Shown here: positions 1 through 7,253 of the stretch, one piece after another | How positions within the stretch are numbered: position 1 is the first letter of the stretch | Layout: every line of letters begins with the position of its first letter | From: Bacillus sp. FJAT-18017 | Lineage (GTDB): Bacteria; Bacillota; Bacilli; Bacillales; Cytobacillaceae | Length of the DNA stretch: 64,000 nucleotides | Direction: 5' to 3' | NCBI RefSeq assembly: GCF_001278805.1 | Contig: NZ_CP012602.1 | Coordinates: 413,001-477,000, forward strand | Notes under the pieces: model-generated | Database searches by the model: none | Seen by the model: only the letters and a program-made list of their open reading frames with translations | Told to the model about the DNA's origin: nothing | Position numbers and translations under genes: made by a program

Positions 1-57
1 GCAAGGCTGGTTCCTTAAGTCGACAACCTTTTCAATCTGGGAAATTATTCAAGAAAA

Positions 58-89
58 TTGTAGATATATGGTGTTTGCTCAGTTATAAT
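58..89 (+). promoter_or_regulatory. Possible sigma-A promoter ahead of the riboswitch
   Basis: A perfect TATAAT lies at 84-89. The upstream element is poor: TAGATA at 61-66 gives a 17-bp spacer, TTGTAG at 58-63 gives 20 bp. Transcription would start near 96, just before the aptamer, which is the right place for a riboswitch leader. Confidence 0.4.
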
Positions 90-111
90 AATAGACAAAG
101 AGAATAGAATG

Positions 112-212
112 ACTCTTTTACGAAACGGCAAACCTGCTGAAAAGCAGGGACGCAAAGCTATAGGGCCTTCACCGGAATTAAGGATAGGCAGCCTGGCTAC
201 CGAAAGGAGAGT
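112..212 (+). promoter_or_regulatory. Cyclic-di-GMP-I (GEMM-I) riboswitch
   Basis: The hallmark blocks of the GEMM-I aptamer occur in order: GGCAAACC (127-134), a GAAA-capped hairpin CCTGCT/AGCAGG, GGGACGCAAAGC, GGGCCT, then GGCAGCCTGGCTACCGA ending at about 203. An outer helix can form between 112-119 (ACTCTTTT) and 205-212 (AGGAGAGT) with two G-U pairs. That helix contains the Shine-Dalgarno of the next gene, so ligand binding would be expected to hide the ribosome site. The aptamer identity rests on primary sequence and the off-switch logic is inference. No U-tailed terminator follows the aptamer before the start codon. Confidence 0.9.
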
Positions 213-216
213 TTTT

Positions 217-1038
217 TTGCGCCAATTTTTAAGTCTGCTGGTTGTTCTTTTGTTATTTCTGCCACTCGAATCGACTGTTGCACAGGCCGCCCTTTCCACT
301 TCTCAAACAAAGAATGAAGCCACAATCAACACTAAGTCTCTTGCCAAGGGAATTATCTCTGTAGGCTTCAAAACCAAATCCGGTAAAAAGGCAAAAGTAG
401 GGATTACTAAGAACGGAAAAACGTATTATTACAATCTGCCGAATAACGGTACCCTTACACAGTTCCCGCTGCAAATGAAAAATGGTGAATACACCGTAAC
501 CGTTTTTGAACACACAAAAGGAAATTACTATAAATCAGCAACCTCAAAAAAGGTAACCCTCAAACTGAAAGATTCTAAAACTGTGTTTCTGCAATCCGTC
601 CAGAATGTAAAGTGGACAAGATCCATGTCACCCATTAAGACTGCAACAAAGCTTGTAAAGGGAAAGACAAGGACCGAGGACAAGGTGAGGTCAATCCAAA
701 ACTATGTTGCGCGCAATGTGAAATATGATTATGAAAAGTACCGTAATGTGAAAAGTGGATATTTGCCAAATATTAATACCACTTATAAGAGTAAGAAAGG
801 GATTTGCTACGATTATGCAGCCCTGTTCGGCTCGATGCTCAGGAGCCAGGGAATTCCTGCAAAGCTCGTTACCGGCTATTCCACAAATGCAAAAGGATTG
901 CATGCGTGGAACGAGGTTTATATCAAAGAGCTGAAGAAATGGGTCATTATTGATACCACTGTTGATGCAGCTACTAAAAATTCCGGTAAATCCATCTATA
1001 AGAAAGCGTCCGATTACAAGAAACAGTATGAATATTAG
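217..1038 (+). CDS. Secreted transglutaminase-like protein under c-di-GMP riboswitch control
   Basis: A 273-residue protein with an N-terminal signal peptide (hydrophobic stretch, then an Ala-rich cleavage region around residues 18-25), a beta-rich middle and a C-terminal transglutaminase-core domain. The catalytic triad is visible as Cys197 (GICYDYAALF), His229 (GLHAWNEV) and Asp246 (WVIIDTT). The chosen start is TTG at 217, eight bases after AAGGAG. The longer frame from ATG 109 would translate the riboswitch itself and is rejected. Bacterial members act as cross-linking enzymes or cysteine proteases outside the membrane; substrate unknown. It stands alone, between the riboswitch and a terminator. 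c-di-GMP control points to surface or biofilm physiology, by inference. Confidence 0.85.
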   Translation: MRQFLSLLVVLLLFLPLESTVAQAALSTSQTKNEATINTKSLAKGIISVGFKTKSGKKAKVGITKNGKTYYYNLPNNGTLTQFPLQMKNGEYTVTVFEHTKGNYYKSATSKKVTLKLKDSKTVFLQSVQNVKWTRSMSPIKTATKLVKGKTRTEDKVRSIQNYVARNVKYDYEKYRNVKSGYLPNINTTYKSKKGICYDYAALFGSMLRSQGIPAKLVTGYSTNAKGLHAWNEVYIKELKKWVIIDTTVDAATKNSGKSIYKKASDYKKQYEY

Positions 1039-1046
1039 AAAGATCT

Positions 1047-1088
1047 CCGCCTGAACGATTGTGTTCACCAACAATCAGGCGGTTTTTT
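1047..1088 (+). terminator. Rho-independent terminator after the transglutaminase-like gene
   Basis: CCGCCTGA (1047-1054) pairs with TCAGGCGG (1075-1082), extended by TTGT/ACAA across a small bulge, followed by TTTTTT. Confidence 0.85.
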
Positions 1089-1387
1089 AGCCTGAACAGG
1101 CACCCGGGAGATCAATAGCAGTGAATGTCAGCAAAACTTGTATGGATAGACAATAAACTAAGTAGATATTAAAAAGGCCTGTACTGAATACATATAGTAG
1201 GGATAGAACGGCTTAAACGCCGGCGGAACGGCGGTGTGTAATTGATTATTGATCAAAATACGCTGCGTGGTGGTGCCATGGCAACCGGGATGAAGGGAAA
1301 TTCGCGAATTAGGTCAGGGGCTGAAGAAATTTATCAAAATAGAGAGAAAGGGGAAGAAGTCGAATGCTCTTTTTCTTCCTGGCTTTA
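1089..1387. other. Intergenic region upstream of the nuo promoter
   Basis: No convincing gene. It holds an imperfect palindrome GGTGCCATGGCAACC (1272-1286) and a perfect 12-bp palindrome AATTCGCGAATT (1299-1310), both a short distance upstream of the nuo promoter, so they could be operator sites. A GC-rich patch with short hairpins lies at about 1208-1232. Confidence 0.4.
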
Positions 1388-1416
1388 TCGACACAGAAAT
1401 GCAACAATGCTATAAT
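1388..1416 (+). promoter_or_regulatory. Sigma-A promoter of the nuo operon
   Basis: TCGACA (1388-1393), 17-bp spacer, TATAAT (1411-1416): a close match to the vegetative consensus. Its position 58 bp upstream of the nuoA start also shows that the longer nuoA frame beginning at 1399 is not the translated one. Confidence 0.8.
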
Positions 1417-1473
1417 GAATTCGGTTACATGTTTAACAAGTGTGAAAATTCTACAACATTGGAGGGGATAGGC

Positions 1474-1848
1474 ATGGATCTGCTGAATGTATATCAGAAT
1501 AATTATCTGATAGTTTTTGTGTTTCTGTGTCTCGGGGTTTTGCTGCCAATTGTGGCACTGTTTCTGGGGAAGCTTCTGCGTCCGCACAAGCCAAGCGACG
1601 CGAAGTATACTACATATGAAAGCGGGATTGAGCCGTTTCACGATTCACGAGTGCAATTCAATGTCCGCTATTATATTTTCGCCCTGATGTTTGTTATTTT
1701 CGATGTGGAAACAGTATTTTTGTATCCTTGGGCGGTAGCCTATGATAAGCTCGGTATCTTTGCATTGATCGAAATGCTCATTTTCGCATTGATGCTTGTA
1801 CTAGGGCTTGTTTATGCATGGAAGAAGAAGGTGCTGAAATGGAACTAA
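1474..1848 (+). CDS. nuoA: NADH-quinone oxidoreductase subunit A
   Basis: A 124-residue small membrane subunit of respiratory complex I with three hydrophobic helices. The conserved loop [20 protein letters not shown] and the [12 protein letters not shown] segment, which lines the quinone channel in known structures, are both present. The start is ATG 1474, six bases after GGAGGGG. First gene of an eleven-gene operon; its end overlaps nuoB by 10 bp, suggesting coupled translation. Confidence 0.97.
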   Translation: MDLLNVYQNNYLIVFVFLCLGVLLPIVALFLGKLLRPHKPSDAKYTTYESGIEPFHDSRVQFNVRYYIFALMFVIFDVETVFLYPWAVAYDKLGIFALIEMLIFALMLVLGLVYAWKKKVLKWN

Positions 1849-2351
1849 AATTGGACAATATATCACCAATAGAAATGGAAGAAATGAAGCGGAACGTCTT
1901 TATGACTACTCTTGAACAAGTGAAGGCCTGGGCCAGGAGCAATTCCCTTTACCCAATGACCTTCGGGCTTGCTTGCTGCGCGATAGAAATGATGGGCGTG
2001 GGAGCAGCAAATTATGACCTTGACCGATTTGGATCCTTTTTCCGGAATTCTCCTCGGCAGTCGGATGTCATGATTGTATCTGGAACTGTAACGAAAAAAA
2101 TGGCCCCGATTGTCAGACGGCTCTATGACCAAATGCCTGAACCAAAATGGGTGATTGCAATGGGTTCTTGCGCCACTGCCGGAGGACCCTATGTAAATTC
2201 GTATTCTGTTGTAAAAGGTGTGGATCAAATTGTTCCGGTGGATGTTTATATTCCCGGCTGCCCACCAAATCCGGCAGCCTTGATTTATGGAATTAATAAA
2301 CTGAAAGAGAAAATTCGATACGAGGCGAAGACGGGGAAGAAGGTGATCTAA
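1839..2351 (+). CDS. nuoB: NADH-quinone oxidoreductase subunit B
   Basis: A 170-residue peripheral-arm subunit carrying the terminal 4Fe-4S cluster N2 that passes electrons to quinone. All four ligands are visible: adjacent Cys46-Cys47 ([10 protein letters not shown]), Cys111 ([10 protein letters not shown]) and Cys141 (PGCPPNP). The start is ATG 1839, with AAGGTG six bases upstream; an upstream in-frame ATG at 1818 would add seven residues not expected in the family. The stop is three bases before nuoC. Confidence 0.97.
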   Translation: MELKLDNISPIEMEEMKRNVFMTTLEQVKAWARSNSLYPMTFGLACCAIEMMGVGAANYDLDRFGSFFRNSPRQSDVMIVSGTVTKKMAPIVRRLYDQMPEPKWVIAMGSCATAGGPYVNSYSVVKGVDQIVPVDVYIPGCPPNPAALIYGINKLKEKIRYEAKTGKKVI

Positions 2352-2354
2352 CCG

Positions 2355-3509
2355 ATGAGCGGTGAGAAGGATCTCGAACAATTAAAAAAGGAAGCGGTCG
2401 AGAAGGCAAAGGCCGCAGCTGCCGCAAAACGGGCGGCAAAAGCAGCACAGGAGGCCTCCGGGGCCGATGTGCATGTACATAATGAACCACCAGCAAAGAC
2501 TGAAAAGCCAGAATCAATATCTGCTGATGCAGAATTGGAAAAAAAGAAAGCAGCGGCCGCTGCAAAGGCAAAGGCAGCAGCATTAGCAAAACAAAGACGG
2601 GAAGCTGGAACCGGCAATGAGCTTCCTCAAGGAGCACAGCCAAAACCAGACGTAGAACCAGTGCAAAGTGATGACCAGGATTTAGCCAAGAAAAAGGCAG
2701 CCGCGGCAACAAAGGCTAAGGCGGCCGCAGCAGCAAAGGCAGCAGCAAAAGCAAAGCAGGCTGGCAGTGATGGAACCGGCGCTGCGGCAGGTGATGAAAA
2801 AGCAAAGGCAATTGCAGCAGCAAAAGCAAAGGCCGCAGCAGCGGCAAAGGCAAAGGCTGCGGCACAAGCGAAACAAGCCGGCACAGGTGCAGCTGAACCT
2901 GATGGTGCTGATGAGAAGGCGAAAGCGATTGCAGCGGCTAAAGCGAAAGCCACGGCGGCTGCCAAGGCACGCGCTGCAGCAACAGCCAAAAGCGGTGGAG
3001 AAAAGGAAGAAGCGGCACAAGCAGCTCCATCCCCTAATAAACCTTATCTTGATAAGTATGTAAAGGTAATTGAGGAGAACCTTGGAGCGGATGTTCTGGA
3101 AGATTCCTATATTAATAAACTTTCAAAGGATGTTCCAACCCTTGTTGCCAAACCGGAAACCTACTTCAAGGTTGCGCAATTCCTTAAATTCAATGAACAA
3201 CTTAGCTTTGATTATTTATCGGAGTTGCATGGGGCCGACTTTGAAACACATATGGAACTGTATGTTCATTTGTACTCATACAAAAATCGCCAATCTGTGG
3301 CACTGAAAGTTAAGATTAATCGTGACGAGCCAACAATCGAATCCCTGCACCCATTATGGGCAGGTGCAAACTGGCCAGAATGTGAAGCATACGATTTGCT
3401 GGGGATTACATTTACAGGGCATCCGAAACTGCATCGGATTCTCCTGGGAGATGATTGGGTAGGCCATCCACTTAGAAAAGACTACGAGCAGTACGACGTG
3501 GAGGTGTAA
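2355..3509 (+). CDS. nuoC: NADH-quinone oxidoreductase subunit C with long Ala/Lys-rich N-terminal extension
   Basis: A 384-residue protein made of two unlike parts. Residues about 225-384 are the normal 30-kDa subunit of complex I, with the signature WPECEAYDLLGITFTGHP followed by the HRILLGDDWVGHPLRKDY block. Residues about 1-220 are low complexity, built from repeated AKAKAAAAAKAKAA tracts separated by acidic/Gly linkers such as GTGAAEPDGADEK. This should form a long, highly charged alpha-helical or disordered arm. Alanine/lysine-rich extensions are known on NuoC of some bacilli; their role is not established. The opposite strand shows long open frames only because of this repetitive composition. 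Confidence 0.95.
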   Translation: MSGEKDLEQLKKEAVEKAKAAAAAKRAAKAAQEASGADVHVHNEPPAKTEKPESISADAELEKKKAAAAAKAKAAALAKQRREAGTGNELPQGAQPKPDVEPVQSDDQDLAKKKAAAATKAKAAAAAKAAAKAKQAGSDGTGAAAGDEKAKAIAAAKAKAAAAAKAKAAAQAKQAGTGAAEPDGADEKAKAIAAAKAKATAAAKARAAATAKSGGEKEEAAQAAPSPNKPYLDKYVKVIEENLGADVLEDSYINKLSKDVPTLVAKPETYFKVAQFLKFNEQLSFDYLSELHGADFETHMELYVHLYSYKNRQSVALKVKINRDEPTIESLHPLWAGANWPECEAYDLLGITFTGHPKLHRILLGDDWVGHPLRKDYEQYDVEV

Positions 3510-3512
3510 CCT

Positions 3513-4613
3513 ATGATACGAACTGAAGAAATGCTGCTGAATGTAGGGCCTCAGCATCCTAGTACCCATGGTGTTTTCAGGCTTGTTGTAAAGATTGATG
3601 GGGAAATCATTACAGATGCACAGCCGGTCATCGGGTATCTTCATCGAGGAACGGAGAAGATTGCTGAAAATCTGCAATATACCCAAATCATTCCTTATAC
3701 AGACCGGATGGATTACATTTCTTCGATGACCAATAACTATGTTATCTGCCATGCTGTTGAAACGATGATGGGCATTCAGGTACCTGAACGGGCTGACTTC
3801 CTTCGGGTTATCGCAATGGAGCTTAACCGGGTCGCCAGCCACCTTGTATGGTGGGGAACGTATTTGCTTGACCTGGGGGCCACAAGCCCATTCATTTATG
3901 CATTCAGAGAACGTGAAATGATTATCAATTTGCTGAATGAACTCTCCGGCGGGCGTCTGACGTTTAATTACATGCGTGTTGGCGGAGTCAAATGGGATGC
4001 ACCTGAAGGCTGGATTGAAAAAGTCCAGGAGTTCATTCCCTATATGAGAGAACAGCTTAAAGGCTATCATCAGCTTGTTACCGGCAATGAAATTTTCATG
4101 AACAGGGTTAAAGGGGTCGGCCGCTACTCAAAGGAAACTGCAATTCAGTATTCGTTGACAGGGCCAAACCTTCGATGCACTGGTGTTAAATATGATTTGC
4201 GCAAGGATGAACCGTACTCAATTTACAACCGTTTTAATTTTGATGTTATAACCGAGGAAGGCGGAGATGCGTGGGCACGTTACCACGTTCGCACCAGGGA
4301 AATCGAGGAATCCTTGAAAATCCTTGAACAAGCTTGTGAACAATTTCCACAAGAAGGGGAGATCCTCGCCAAAGTGCCGAAAATCATCAAGGCGCCAAAG
4401 GGCGAAGCTTATGTCAGAATTGAATCGCCGCGTGGAGAAATTGGCTGCTATATTGCGAGTGATGGGAAAAAGGAGCCTTACCGCCTGAAGTTCAGGAGGC
4501 CATCTTTCTATAACCTCCAAATTTTACCGAAGCTCCTGATCGGTGAAAATATGGCGAATATGATTGCAATTCTGGGGGCTATTGATATTGTCCTCGGGGA
4601 GGTGGATGGATAA
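3513..4613 (+). CDS. nuoD: NADH-quinone oxidoreductase subunit D
   Basis: A 366-residue 49-kDa-type subunit, evolutionarily derived from the large subunit of NiFe hydrogenases, forming the quinone pocket together with NuoB. The N-terminus shows LNVGPQHPSTHGVFRLV with the conserved HPSTHG loop, and GYLHRGTEKIAE follows. Full length for the family. It starts three bases after the nuoC stop, and its TAA shares one base with the nuoH ATG. Confidence 0.97.
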   Translation: MIRTEEMLLNVGPQHPSTHGVFRLVVKIDGEIITDAQPVIGYLHRGTEKIAENLQYTQIIPYTDRMDYISSMTNNYVICHAVETMMGIQVPERADFLRVIAMELNRVASHLVWWGTYLLDLGATSPFIYAFREREMIINLLNELSGGRLTFNYMRVGGVKWDAPEGWIEKVQEFIPYMREQLKGYHQLVTGNEIFMNRVKGVGRYSKETAIQYSLTGPNLRCTGVKYDLRKDEPYSIYNRFNFDVITEEGGDAWARYHVRTREIEESLKILEQACEQFPQEGEILAKVPKIIKAPKGEAYVRIESPRGEIGCYIASDGKKEPYRLKFRRPSFYNLQILPKLLIGENMANMIAILGAIDIVLGEVDG

Positions 4614-5623
4614 TGATACAAAATTTGCTTACCTCGACACCGGGACTTGCCAACTTTGCGATCTTTTTCCTTCTGACAACAGTGTTCCTGCTAGTTGTCC
4701 TCGGCTTCGTAACATATGGAATTCTTGCGGAACGGAAAGTCATGGGGTTCATGCAAATGCGCCATGGCCCAAACCAGGTTGGCGGACGTTGGGGCTTGCT
4801 CCAGACAGTAGCCGACGTATTAAAGCTTTTACTTAAGGAAGACATTATTCCGAAGGCGGCAGACAGACCTTTATTTATACTGGCTCCTGTCATCGCATTC
4901 GCTCCGTCTTTCATGGTCCTTGCGGCAATACCGTTTACAGAAGCATTTCAGTTCGCCGATATCGGCGTCGGGCTTCTCTATTATATAGCGGTGTCCGGTT
5001 TGACTACTTTTGGTGTCCTCATCGGCGGATGGGCATCCAACAACAAATACGCATTACTCGGCGGGATGAGGGCGGCAGCCCAGATGATTTCCTATGAAAT
5101 CCCTCTAGTCATGTCGGTTCTTGGCATCGTCCTCCTTACTGGCAGCCTGAACATGAACGACATAGTGGATGCTCAAAGAAATGGCTGGTATATCATCCTT
5201 CAGCCAATCGCATTTATTGTCTTCCTGATAGCATCCGTTGCAGAATTAAATCGTGTTCCGTTCGACCTTCCAGAAGGGGAATCCGAAATTATTGCCGGCT
5301 TCCATGTCGAATACTCAGGATTCCGATGGGCATTTTTCATGCTGGCGGAATATGTGTATATGTTTGGAATGGCAGCTCTTACAACAGTTTTGTTCTTGGG
5401 AGGCTGGTTACCGCCGTTAGGTATTCTTGATTTCATTCCGGGGGCAGTCTGGTTTTCACTTAAATTCAGTTTAATAATCTTTATCCTAATCTGGTTCAGG
5501 TCAACATTCCCTCGTTTCCGTGCCGATAAATTAATGGAATTTGGATGGAAGGTTCTTCTGCCAGTTGCACTGGCAAACGTGTTCCTTACTGCGCTTATTA
5601 AAGAACTTTTTGAACTTTTCTAG
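4613..5623 (+). CDS. nuoH: NADH-quinone oxidoreductase subunit H
   Basis: A 336-residue integral membrane subunit with about eight helices that joins the membrane arm to the quinone site. Recognisable segments are ERKVMGFMQMRHGPNQVGG near the N-terminus and the acidic loop FDLPEGESEIIAGFHVEYSG. The ATG overlaps the nuoD stop by one base (TAATG), so translation is probably coupled. An 80-bp spacer without a terminator separates it from nuoI. Confidence 0.97.
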   Translation: MIQNLLTSTPGLANFAIFFLLTTVFLLVVLGFVTYGILAERKVMGFMQMRHGPNQVGGRWGLLQTVADVLKLLLKEDIIPKAADRPLFILAPVIAFAPSFMVLAAIPFTEAFQFADIGVGLLYYIAVSGLTTFGVLIGGWASNNKYALLGGMRAAAQMISYEIPLVMSVLGIVLLTGSLNMNDIVDAQRNGWYIILQPIAFIVFLIASVAELNRVPFDLPEGESEIIAGFHVEYSGFRWAFFMLAEYVYMFGMAALTTVLFLGGWLPPLGILDFIPGAVWFSLKFSLIIFILIWFRSTFPRFRADKLMEFGWKVLLPVALANVFLTALIKELFELF

Positions 5624-5702
5624 AAAGACAGAAACAAACAATTGAGAATTATAGTGCATCAGTTGGCTTGCTATTACATGATTGAATTAAAGGGGTGAAA
5701 AC

Positions 5703-6122
5703 ATGCTTGGATTGGCAAAAGGCTTAAAATATACCCTGAAAAACCTGACCCGAGAAAAGGTCACGTACGATTATCCTAATGAACCGCTGCCATTGCCTGA
5801 CCGGTTCAGGGGAATTCAAAAGTTTTATCCGGAAAAATGCATCGTCTGCAATCAATGTGCCAATATATGCCCGACAGATTGCATTCAATTGACAGGGAAA
5901 AAGCATCCAGATCCAACCAAAAAGGGAAAAGTCATTGATACGTACGACATCAACTTCGAAATTTGTATCCTCTGCGACCTATGCACAGAGGTATGTCCGA
6001 CCGAAGCCATTATCATGACCAATAATTTTGAGCTGGCCGAATACAGCCGCGATTTCCTTTTTAAAAATCTTGAATGGCTGGATGAAAATGACGAGAATGT
6101 TCGGAAGGTGAATAAGCCATGA
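5703..6122 (+). CDS. nuoI: NADH-quinone oxidoreductase subunit I, 2x4Fe-4S ferredoxin-like
   Basis: A 139-residue peripheral subunit binding clusters N6a and N6b. Two CxxCxxCxxxCP motifs are seen: Cys46/49/52/56 (CIVCNQCANICP) and Cys88/91/94/98 (CILCDLCTEVCP). A GGGGTGA ribosome site precedes ATG 5703. In an enzyme lacking NuoEFG this is the outermost iron-sulfur subunit encoded here and therefore the likely entry point for electrons. It overlaps nuoJ by 4 bp (ATGA). Confidence 0.97.
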   Translation: MLGLAKGLKYTLKNLTREKVTYDYPNEPLPLPDRFRGIQKFYPEKCIVCNQCANICPTDCIQLTGKKHPDPTKKGKVIDTYDINFEICILCDLCTEVCPTEAIIMTNNFELAEYSRDFLFKNLEWLDENDENVRKVNKP

Positions 6123-6628
6123 TTACAGGAGAATTTCTTGCCTTTATGGGGCTGGCGTTAGTGGCAGTTATCGGTGGCGTCCTCTTATTGAACCTGAACA
6201 ATGTCGTCCATATGGTTGTCGCTCTCGTCTTTACATTTGTCAGCATTGCGGGAATATATATTCTGCTTTCGGCTGAGTTCATCGCTGCTGTGCAAGTGCT
6301 CGTTTATTCCGGTGCCATTACGATCATCATGCTTTTTGGAATAATGCTTACCCGGCATGACCTTGACAGTGAGCACCAAACAGGGCGCTGGCGTAATATC
6401 CTTGTCTTTTTGGGAGTAGCAGCGTTTGCAGCTGTGGTATATGCGGGCATCTATAACCTTGACTTAAATCCAGGTCCAATTGCACTCCACGAAAACAATA
6501 CCGAACAAATTGGAATGGCGCTTTATTCGAGATTCATTATTCCGTTTGAACTCGTTTCGGTTGTCTTGCTAGTTGCACTAGTCGGAGCAATTATCCTCGC
6601 GAAAAAAGATAACAAGGAGGGCGAATAA
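6119..6628 (+). CDS. nuoJ: NADH-quinone oxidoreductase subunit J
   Basis: A 169-residue membrane subunit with five predicted helices. The [13 protein letters not shown] helix matches the flexible pi-bulge helix region of NuoJ/ND6. Start ATG 6119 overlaps the nuoI stop. AAGGAGG near its 3' end serves nuoK. Confidence 0.95.
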   Translation: MITGEFLAFMGLALVAVIGGVLLLNLNNVVHMVVALVFTFVSIAGIYILLSAEFIAAVQVLVYSGAITIIMLFGIMLTRHDLDSEHQTGRWRNILVFLGVAAFAAVVYAGIYNLDLNPGPIALHENNTEQIGMALYSRFIIPFELVSVVLLVALVGAIILAKKDNKEGE

Positions 6629-6629
6629 A

Positions 6630-6947
6630 ATGAGTTCCGGAGTACCGGCATCTGCCTTCCTTGCTTTAGCCTTGATTTTATTTAGCATTGGATTGTTCGG
6701 CGCCCTCACAAAAAGAAATACGATTATTGTGCTTATTTCGATAGAACTAATGCTGAATGCAGTCAATATTAATCTTGTGACTTTCAGCAAATATGGAATG
6801 ACCCCTTCCATTGACGGGCAGATTTTCGCCCTGTTTGCAATGGCGATCGCAGCGGCTGAGGTTGCTGTAGGGCTTGCGATCCTCATCTCTCTATACAGAA
6901 ATAAGAAAACAGTCAATGTAGACGAAATGGACACACTGAAACATTAA
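6630..6947 (+). CDS. nuoK: NADH-quinone oxidoreductase subunit K
   Basis: A 105-residue three-helix membrane subunit. The buried glutamates used in proton translocation are visible in [13 protein letters not shown] (helix 2) and [11 protein letters not shown] (helix 3). Good AAGGAGGGC ribosome site. It is followed by a repeat-derived spacer of about 300 bp, a break not expected in a tightly packed nuo operon. Confidence 0.96.
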   Translation: MSSGVPASAFLALALILFSIGLFGALTKRNTIIVLISIELMLNAVNINLVTFSKYGMTPSIDGQIFALFAMAIAAAEVAVGLAILISLYRNKKTVNVDEMDTLKH

Positions 6948-6948
6948 A

Positions 6949-7240
6949 AGTGAAAGTGCCGTGATTAGCCCCGACAAGCGCTGGAGGGTCAGAAGAGGAA
7001 GTCGTTCTTTGACTTCCACTGGGGGACCGAAGGACACTAGACGCTGGGCGCTGCAGCTGGATAAAACTAAAAGCGGAAGCGCCCGTGTCCGCTTAAGCAC
7101 ATGAATCCCATCGTGTACCCATACTAGAAGGGTGCACGGGTGGCGACAGTAAACGCAGGGGCAATTCCTGCGGGAGCCTTTAAACAGGCTCAATCAGGCG
7201 CGCTGACAGAGACTATTGCTAAATGAACGCGCGTTTAAAA
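6949..7240. repeat. Interspersed repeat element between nuoK and nuoL
   Basis: The part at 6949-7066, read on the minus strand, begins TCCAGCT, runs through an inverted repeat (GAAGTC..GACTTC) and ends CTAATCACGGCACTTTCACTTTT. The same kind of ends occur in the spoIIID-mbl gap (26571-26790). A second partial end (AAAAGCGGAAGCGCC) follows at 7068. After that come short stem-loops: AAGCGG/CCGCTT, GTGTACCC/GGGTGCAC, GCAGG/CCTGC and GAGCCT/AGGCTC (about 7070-7191). No coding frame is credible. It resembles dispersed non-coding repeats of Bacillaceae; nuoL must be read through it or from an internal promoter. Confidence 0.65.
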
Positions 7241-7253
7241 AGGGGATAGTGTA

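Noticed and set aside
109..216. N-terminal extension of the transglutaminase-like protein from ATG 109
   Set aside because: It would translate the riboswitch aptamer; there is no ribosome site before 109, while AAGGAG and TTG 217 are well placed after the aptamer.
2348..2989. Long minus-strand Ala-rich and Cys-rich open frames opposite nuoC
   Set aside because: They are antisense by-products of the Ala/Lys repeat codons in nuoC and lack ribosome sites.
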